A DNA stretch of 12,536 nt from JAVBMJ01 sp031552535 (lineage in GTDB: Bacteria; Bacteroidota; Bacteroidia; Bacteroidales; Rikenellaceae), in the NCBI GenBank assembly GCA_031552535.1, contig JAVBMJ010000059.1:1-12536 (forward strand). The letters run 5' to 3'. Below are positions 8,359-12,536 of this stretch, piece after piece. Position 1 is the stretch's first letter. Each line of letters begins with the position of its first letter. The notes beneath the pieces are model-generated. The model saw only the letters and a list, made by a program, of their open reading frames with translations. It was not told the origin of the DNA and ran no database searches. The position numbers and the translations under genes were made by a program.

Positions 8359-9159
8359 ATGTTGAAATATTGCATCCCCGCCCTGGCCATGTTGCTGGCC
8401 GGTTGCGACCTGATAGAATACCACCCCTACGAGGTTAGGATCGATGGGGAAACCGGAATCAATGCCAAAAACATAACCCGCATCGAAGACGCCTGCGAGG
8501 GCAAGGATGTGATACGTTTCGCTTTCATGGGCGACTCGCAAAGGTGGTACGACGAAACCGGGAAATTCGTCGAGCACCTCAATGCCCGGGATGATATAGA
8601 TTTCGTCATACACGGAGGAGATATAACCGATTTCGGGCTTACCAGGGAGTTCGGCTGGGTGAGGGATATAATGAACCGTCTTAAGGTTCCCTACGTTGCG
8701 CTGATCGGCAACCACGATATCATAGGCCACGGGATAGATGTTTACGACGACATGTTCGGGGCCGAGAATTTTTCGTTCAAAGCGGGCGACAACTTGTTTC
8801 TGTGTATGAACACCTGTGCCCTGGAGTTCGATTATTCCCACCCGGTACCCGACTTTGCCTTCATTTACGATGAACTTCAATGTGTGGATCATAACCAGGT
8901 GGCGCGTGTGGTGCCTGTAATGCATATTCCACCGGGACAGATAGAGTTCAACAATAATGTCTCGCAGGTGTTCCAGATGTTGCTGAAACAGTTCCCCGAC
9001 GTACGTTTTTGCCTGCACGCCCACAATCACCGCCTTGAGCAGAACGACCTGTTCGGCGACGGGGTGATCTATTACGGGTGCTCCGCAATGAGGGATAATT
9101 GTTATATGGTGTTCACATTAACCCCCGAAGGATATGATTATGAGGTGGTATATTATTAA
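8359..9159 (+). CDS. Calcineurin-like metallophosphoesterase lipoprotein
   Basis: The 266-residue product has a short lipoprotein signal ending in LLAGC (Cys16), so it is exported and anchored in a membrane. The metallophosphoesterase motifs follow in order: GDSQ (Asp59, Gln61), GGDITD (Asp88), GNHD (Asn118, His119), a lone His189 in VMHIPP, and HAHNH (His222, His224). These would hold two metal ions. The first motif normally reads D-x-H; here Gln61 replaces the His, which may alter one metal site. The substrate is unknown; a phosphodiester or phosphomonoester in the periplasm or at the surface is likely. It follows the HAD gene by 73 bases with no promoter box visible between them, and the next gene begins inside its 3' end. 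Confidence 0.88.
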   Translation: MLKYCIPALAMLLAGCDLIEYHPYEVRIDGETGINAKNITRIEDACEGKDVIRFAFMGDSQRWYDETGKFVEHLNARDDIDFVIHGGDITDFGLTREFGWVRDIMNRLKVPYVALIGNHDIIGHGIDVYDDMFGAENFSFKAGDNLFLCMNTCALEFDYSHPVPDFAFIYDELQCVDHNQVARVVPVMHIPPGQIEFNNNVSQVFQMLLKQFPDVRFCLHAHNHRLEQNDLFGDGVIYYGCSAMRDNCYMVFTLTPEGYDYEVVYY

Positions 9160-9826
9160 ATATTCCGCGGTCGGGTTGTTGATGCTGGCATCCCGGGAAG
9201 TCCTGGCCCAAGATACTGTCCCGGCTAAAGATACGTCACATAAAATTACCTGGGAAGAGAAGGACGAACAACGTTTCCTCCATCACAAGGAACGTTACCG
9301 CGATCTGTGGGACAGGCTGATCCCGACACACACCAAGCTACAGTATGCAGGATCCATTGGCCTTCTTTCGGGAGCAGTGGGGTGGGATTACGGTCGCCGG
9401 GAGCAGTGGGAAACCGACTTCTTCGTAGGGATCATCCCTCGTTTTTCGGGAAGCGACTGGGCGTTTACCATCACGCTGAAACAGACTTACGTGCCGTGGC
9501 ATGTGCCTCTTGACAGCCGCTGGTCTTTCGAGCCCCTGATGACGGGACTTTTTGTAAACTCGGTGCTCGATGACGACTTCTGGGGTCGCGAACCCGACCG
9601 CTATCCCAATAATTATTACAAATTTTCGACCCGTGTGCGGTTCCATGCCTTTCTGGGACAGGGGGTGACGTGGAATGTGAATCCGCGGATGCCGTCGCGC
9701 AAGTTGACGTTATATTACGAGATAAGTTCGTGCGACCTCTACATAATATCGAGCGCCTCGAACCGCTGTGTGAAGTTCACCGACATACTCAGCCTTGCCT
9801 TCGGACTTAAAATGGTGATACTTTAG
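9134..9826 (+). CDS. Conserved Bacteroidetes outer-membrane protein of unknown function
   Basis: The 230-residue product starts with a signal peptide (MRWYIIKYSAVGLLMLASRE, cleaved after VLA or VLAQ). After a charged stretch (KITWEEKDEQRFLHHKERYR) comes RLIPTHTKLQYAGSIGLLSG, then VGWDYGRREQWETD and a series of alternating aromatic beta-strands ending in FTDILSLAFGLKM. From memory, similar 220-240 residue hypothetical proteins with the IPTHTKxQYAG and WDYG patterns occur widely in Bacteroidales; a small outer-membrane barrel is the likely fold. Function is unknown. The gene overlaps the metallophosphoesterase gene by 26 bases in another frame, so coupled translation and a shared task are plausible. 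The second ATG at 9140 would shorten the overlap slightly. It ends 12 bases from the convergent membrane-protein gene, with no room for a terminator. Confidence 0.78.
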   Translation: MIMRWYIIKYSAVGLLMLASREVLAQDTVPAKDTSHKITWEEKDEQRFLHHKERYRDLWDRLIPTHTKLQYAGSIGLLSGAVGWDYGRREQWETDFFVGIIPRFSGSDWAFTITLKQTYVPWHVPLDSRWSFEPLMTGLFVNSVLDDDFWGREPDRYPNNYYKFSTRVRFHAFLGQGVTWNVNPRMPSRKLTLYYEISSCDLYIISSASNRCVKFTDILSLAFGLKMVIL

Positions 9827-9838
9827 GCCGGCAGACCC

Positions 9839-10477
9839 CTAAATAGCCCAATATAAATAGTAGATAAGAGGTATAATTACGACGCTTACAGTGGAGGATA
9901 CGGATAGCGCCGCGATTCCGGCACTTTTGTTATCGCATCTCAAATATAAATACATTCCCGCCGAAAGTATAATAGTGGAGAATATTGCGACAATAATTAG
10001 CCACGCTTTATCAATCTCATCAGCCAGTATCCATACAAGGAGAGGGAAAAATCCATAAATACTGAAAAGTATCAATGATTTGTCGTCCCTGATCTTATCC
10101 CTTAAAGCTACCAGGGGGCTAAAAGAAGGGTTGAATATTACGGCAATCGATAAAGTAAGTATCAATGGCAGGAATGCCCAAAGGCCGAACAGCCGCCCTT
10201 CGCTTGAGTTCGGGATGCCGAGCATGGTGCAATATAAGGAGAACATAATGCAGAAGCCAATCGAGGGGATGGTCCATTCAGGGAATTTTTTAACCCATCC
10301 GTAACCTAACAGTACGAACATTGAAATTATGTATAACAACAATGCCGGGTCCTCGACAAAACGGGGTACGGGTAGCGAAGGATTGGATAACACCCAATAC
10401 AGACCGAAGATTTGGATCGGCACTGTTGCCAGAAAAGCCGTACGTGCGGAGAATGTGGGCGCCATAATCAATATCAT
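9839..10477 (-). CDS. Multi-pass membrane protein of unknown function, AT-rich
   Basis: The 212-residue product contains about seven hydrophobic segments: roughly residues 13-30, 45-61, 69-88, 96-115, 134-152, 158-180 and 188-211. Short loops carry charged patches (VKKFPEW at 62-68, LRDKIRDDK at 125-133). I do not recognise a named family; the loop KKFPEWTIPSIGF faintly recalls small integral membrane proteins of other phyla, but I would not assign a name. In five sampled 60-base rows (9961-10140 and 10201-10320) GC is about 41%, well below the roughly 60% in a sampled row of SusC, which suggests recent transfer. The start may be Met1 or Met5 (10465). A stop codon lies a few codons upstream, so the frame is not longer. 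It follows the pseudouridine synthase gene by 44 bases with no visible promoter box. Confidence 0.75.
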   Translation of the reverse strand: MILIMAPTFSARTAFLATVPIQIFGLYWVLSNPSLPVPRFVEDPALLLYIISMFVLLGYGWVKKFPEWTIPSIGFCIMFSLYCTMLGIPNSSEGRLFGLWAFLPLILTLSIAVIFNPSFSPLVALRDKIRDDKSLILFSIYGFFPLLVWILADEIDKAWLIIVAIFSTIILSAGMYLYLRCDNKSAGIAALSVSSTVSVVIIPLIYYLYWAI

Positions 10478-10521
10478 ATCAGGTAATGCAGGAATACTTT
10501 ATGCCTCCGTATGGCCATGCC

Positions 10522-11628
10522 CTATCGTTTTGTTTTGCGGCCCGGCCCGGCATGACGTTTTGACACATGCCCCGCCGATGGTCTCGCTGTGGGCTTCGCG
10601 GTAGATGCCTGGCGCTTTGCTGTGGATACGGTGTACGGAGAAGTTTTTGCCACAGGCCTGCCGCCCTGTTTTGCCGTGGGCTTTGCCGCATGCCTGACTA
10701 AGGCACCCTGTTTGGCTATGGGTTTAGCTGTTTCCGGCGAAGCGGCTGGTCTGGCCGTTGTCCGTTTACCCGGAAGATCGGAGACAGGTTTTCGTCCCGG
10801 GCTTTCCGCACGGGACATGCGTGATGGAGTTTTGCCCTGTCTGCGGTAGTCGGCATATGAGCCCGCCCTTTTGGAGTTTTCGCGAGGTGAGGAGGCTTTC
10901 CGTTCATTCGACGCCTCTTCTGTCCCCGACGAGCCGGCCAGCAGGAGGTGCATTTCCCGCGTTTCGTCGGCCGTCAGGTAGCGCCAGCGCCCTGGTTCGA
11001 GGTCTCCCAACGGGATGTTGAGCACCTTCACCCTTCTGAGACGCACTACTTTGTAGCCCAACGCCTGGCACATGCGGCGGATCTGGCGGTTAAGCCCCTG
11101 GGTCAGATGTATCACAAATGTAGTGTCGCCCCGGCGGAATATTTTGCACGGTTTGGTGCGTGTGCCCAGGATATGCACCCCGTCGGCCATACGGCTTAAG
11201 AAATCGCCGGTTATCGGTCTGTCTACCGTCACGATATATTCTTTGGGATTGTTGTTCCCCGCCCTTAGTATCTTATTGACGATATCCCCATCGTTGGTCA
11301 ACAGGATCAACCCCTCGGAATCCTTGTCCAGGCGGCCCACGGGAAAGATACGTTCTTTATATCCCAGGAAATCGACGATGTTGGTCCTGTCGCTTTTTTC
11401 GCTTGTGCAGGTGATTCCAACCGGCTTGTGGCAGGCGATATATACAGCCTTCCTGGCTTTGGCGCCGACCCGTTCGCCGTCCACCTCGACCACATCGCCC
11501 TCTCCTGCCGAATCGCCCAACGCAGCCTCGCGGCCGTTTATCGTCACACGCCCCTGGCTGATGTAGGCGTCGGCTTCGCGCCGGGAGCAATATCCGGCAT
11601 CGGTAATGTATTTATTTATTCTCTTCAT
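10522..11628 (-). CDS. rluF: RluF-like 23S rRNA pseudouridine synthase with long basic C-terminal tail
   Basis: The enzyme isomerises a uridine to pseudouridine in RNA; RluF in E. coli modifies U2604 of 23S rRNA. The 368-residue product has an N-terminal S4 RNA-binding domain (MKRINKYITDAGYCSRREAD, then GRVTINGR) at residues 1-55 and an RsuA/RluB/E/F catalytic domain with the motif GRLDKDSEGLILLTNDG, catalytic Asp101. LTQGLNRQIRRMCQALGYKV and LRRVKVLNIPLGDL are the usual later motifs. The core ends near residue 232; the remaining 136 residues are a low-complexity tail rich in Lys, Arg, Ala, Pro and Ser, probably disordered and RNA-binding. The frame is open upstream to 11826, but those 66 codons lack S4 similarity and contain a -7 box, so I start at 11628. 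The choice among RluB, RluE and RluF rests on the S4 domain and KPVGITCTSE, and is fairly but not fully secure. Confidence 0.87.
   Translation of the reverse strand: MKRINKYITDAGYCSRREADAYISQGRVTINGREAALGDSAGEGDVVEVDGERVGAKARKAVYIACHKPVGITCTSEKSDRTNIVDFLGYKERIFPVGRLDKDSEGLILLTNDGDIVNKILRAGNNNPKEYIVTVDRPITGDFLSRMADGVHILGTRTKPCKIFRRGDTTFVIHLTQGLNRQIRRMCQALGYKVVRLRRVKVLNIPLGDLEPGRWRYLTADETREMHLLLAGSSGTEEASNERKASSPRENSKRAGSYADYRRQGKTPSRMSRAESPGRKPVSDLPGKRTTARPAASPETAKPIAKQGALVRHAAKPTAKQGGRPVAKTSPYTVSTAKRQASTAKPTARPSAGHVSKRHAGPGRKTKR
10664..10728 (-). repeat. Short degenerate coding repeat in the RluF-like tail
   Basis: Bases 10664-10686 encode AKPTAKQG and 10706-10728 encode AKPIAKQG, with mostly synonymous differences between the two DNA copies; a third related block, AKPTARPS, follows towards the C-terminus. 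The tail seems to have grown by short duplications under selection for basic, proline-rich composition. Confidence 0.5.
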
Positions 11629-11691
11629 AATATCTCTACCGTCCCGGCATCGTTGTTCGTGACAACCATAGCGAGGTTGCCTGGGCAAGGG

Positions 11692-11699
11692 CAAATATA
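11692..11699 (-). promoter_or_regulatory. -7 promoter box for the RluF-like gene
   Basis: On the minus strand 11699-11692 reads TATATTTG, an exact TAnnTTTG match. It predicts a transcript start near 11686 and a leader of about 57 bases before the ATG at 11628. No good -33 TTTG is seen at 19-21 bases upstream. The position supports the shorter of the two possible protein starts. Confidence 0.5.
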
Positions 11700-11793
11700 A
11701 GGCTTTATCTCCGGAATAGTTGGGCCGGCCGGTAAAAATAAGATAACTATAGGCGGAAATGGTCGGGGATAGGCTCCCGGCAGGGATGCCCTC

Positions 11794-11840
11794 CCCTGAA
11801 GACATGCAATTTTTTGCGAATCGCATGTCCTCTGTCAGGG
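11794..11840. repeat. Second inverted repeat, partly overlapping the large palindrome
   Basis: CCCTGA (11794-11799) and ACATGC (11802-11807) pair with GCATGT (11823-11828) and TCAGGG (11835-11840), with a 2-versus-6 base internal loop. One more pair extends the inner stem (GACATGC/GCATGTC). The last three bases, GGG at 11838-11840, also belong to the outer stem of the larger palindrome, so the two structures compete for them in RNA. Confidence 0.45.
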
Positions 11841-11897
11841 TTTATGCAAATACCGGTTATGCGGCAAAATCCGCATAACCGGTATTCACATAAACCC
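11838..11897. repeat. 60-base imperfect palindrome downstream of the PhnB-like gene
   Basis: A perfect 16-bp inner stem (11849-11864 with 11871-11886, core ACCGGTTATGCGG) closes a 6-base loop CAAAAT. A CA/CA mismatch follows, then a 9-bp outer stem GGGTTTATG (11838-11846) with CATAAACCC (11889-11897). In all 25 of 27 positions pair. It starts 19 bases after the stop codon of the PhnB-like gene, so it probably ends or protects that transcript. Neither side carries a T-run, so it is not a standard intrinsic terminator. CCGGTTAT appears a third time at 11896-11903. Confidence 0.85.
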
Positions 11898-11916
11898 GGT
11901 TATAAACCGTAGCCTA

Positions 11917-12351
11917 CTACTTCCTGGGCAATTCGTAGTCGAACATCCAGTTGATACCGAATTTATCGGTACACATGCCGAAGTACGAACCCCAGAACGT
12001 CTCTTCAAGAGGCATGCCAACTTGTCCGCCAGCGGAAAGCCCATTGAAGAGCTTGTCGGCCTCCTCTTTCGACGAAACTCCAACACAGATCGAGAAGTTG
12101 TTGCCCACTACCAGTTTCGGTGCGCCGAGCGCTTCGGAGGTGTCGCTGCCCATCAGTATCGTCTCCTTGCTGATAGGCAGGCTCATGTGCATGATTTTGT
12201 TCTTTTCCGCATCGGGAATGGGTCCCTCGGTCGAGGGCATATCGCCGAAGCGTCCCACATAATTGAACTGGCCGCCGAAGACCGATTTGTAAAAATTGAA
12301 CGCGGCCTCGCATGTGCCGTCGAACGAGAGATAAACATTTACATTTGCCAT
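11917..12351 (-). CDS. PhnB-like VOC-family (glyoxalase/bleomycin-resistance fold) protein
   Basis: The 144-residue product matches the PhnB-like branch of the vicinal-oxygen-chelate superfamily, often labelled 3-demethylubiquinone-9 3-methyltransferase or glyoxalase-like in databases; the true activity of most members is unknown. It begins MANVNVYLSFDGTCEAAFNF, the usual opening with paired beta-strand and helix, followed by YKSVFGG, IMHMSLPI, ILMGSDT and a second module ending WGSYFGMCTDKFGINWMFDY, all family features. It should be a small cytosolic dimer. The frame is open upstream to 12387, but the family normally begins at MANVNVYL, so the ATG at 12351-12349 is the better start. The gene stands alone: a palindrome follows it and no neighbour is close upstream. 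Confidence 0.9.
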   Translation of the reverse strand: MANVNVYLSFDGTCEAAFNFYKSVFGGQFNYVGRFGDMPSTEGPIPDAEKNKIMHMSLPISKETILMGSDTSEALGAPKLVVGNNFSICVGVSSKEEADKLFNGLSAGGQVGMPLEETFWGSYFGMCTDKFGINWMFDYELPRK

Positions 12352-12476
12352 GGTTTTAATATTTTGGTTATAAGTAATGCTCAACAATTATTTGGATATT
12401 CCAGGGGCTATGATTTTTTGTTTTATCAATATTTTTTGAGATTCTTTCGAGCGTCTTTTGTTTTTTTCATCAGTCA

Positions 12477-12490
12477 CTTGGCCCGCCAAG
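12477..12490. repeat. Small hairpin in the AT-rich right edge
   Basis: CTTGGC (12477-12482) and GCCAAG (12485-12490) form a 6-bp stem. Read on the plus strand, CTCC and then five T follow, a weak terminator-like arrangement. On the minus strand it comes 8 bases after a TGA at 12501-12499 that closes a 12-codon open fragment (FETYFEMDFDF in its last part). That fragment could be the C-terminal end of a gene beyond the window, but it is too short to judge. Confidence 0.3.
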
Positions 12491-12536
12491 CTCCTTTTTC
12501 AAAAATCAAAATCCATCTCGAAATAAGTCTCAAATA

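Larger units (their letters stand above)
11629..11916. other. Non-coding region between the PhnB-like and RluF-like genes
   Basis: This 288-base stretch separates two minus-strand genes. It holds the likely promoter of the pseudouridine synthase gene (box at 11692-11699) and two overlapping inverted repeats (11794-11840 and 11838-11897). A reading frame from the pseudouridine synthase gene extends through part of it, but its translation resembles no protein I know. Confidence 0.7.

Noticed and set aside
8347..9030. A 227-codon minus-strand frame opposite the metallophosphoesterase
   Set aside because: The plus strand carries all metallophosphoesterase motifs in order; the reverse translation has no recognisable feature.
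11629..11826. A 66-codon N-terminal extension of the pseudouridine synthase
   Set aside because: The S4 domain begins exactly at the ATG at 11628, and a -7 promoter box lies within the proposed extension.
1..12536. tRNA, rRNA, CRISPR arrays, insertion sequences or phage genes
   Set aside because: No cloverleaf-like sequence, regularly spaced repeats, transposase or integrase reading frame was found on either strand.

Overview
The window is a stretch of Bacteroidota chromosome, most likely from the order Bacteroidales. The evidence is a SusC/SusD outer-membrane pair, lipoproteins with Bacteroidetes-style lipoboxes, no Shine-Dalgarno-like leaders, and several -7 promoter boxes of the form TAnnTTTG. 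The genus cannot be fixed from the sequence. Coding GC is above 50% in most genes, but one membrane-protein gene and the far right edge are clearly more AT-rich.

Layout. (1) Positions 1-81 hold a possible 5' fragment of a minus-strand gene whose start codon lies inside an inverted repeat. (2) Positions 201-7426 hold a minus-strand polysaccharide-uptake operon, transcribed from right to left: SusC-like TonB-dependent transporter, SusD-like glycan-binding lipoprotein, then a surface lipoprotein with fibronectin-type repeats and a DUF4957/DUF5123-like C-terminal half. A very clear intrinsic terminator closes it at 201-237. No enzyme and no regulator of the operon lies in the window. (3) Positions 7427-7661 are a divergent control region with a -7 box in each direction and an imperfect inverted repeat between them. 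(4) Positions 7662-9826 hold a plus-strand set: a HAD-family phosphatase, a calcineurin-like metallophosphoesterase lipoprotein and a conserved outer-membrane protein whose start overlaps the phosphoesterase gene. (5) Positions 9839-11628 hold two minus-strand genes: an RluF-like pseudouridine synthase with a long basic tail and, downstream, an AT-richer seven-helix membrane protein of unknown function that ends 12 bases from the convergent outer-membrane protein gene. (6) Positions 11629-11916 are non-coding and contain a promoter box and a striking 60-base imperfect palindrome. (7) Positions 11917-12351 hold a PhnB-like VOC-family gene, followed by an AT-rich edge.

How the genes work together: SusC and SusD form the usual lid-and-barrel importer for an oligosaccharide, and the third protein probably supplies extra glycan binding at the surface. 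Proteins of the DUF4957/DUF5123 type are known next to SusCD in pectin-type loci, so a pectic substrate is a reasonable guess, not a demonstrated one. The other genes look like ordinary housekeeping or accessory genes with no obvious link to the uptake operon. I did not find a convincing new multi-gene system. The items most worth a second look are the palindrome at 11838-11897, the AT-rich membrane gene, the divergent control region and the start-codon hairpin at the left edge.
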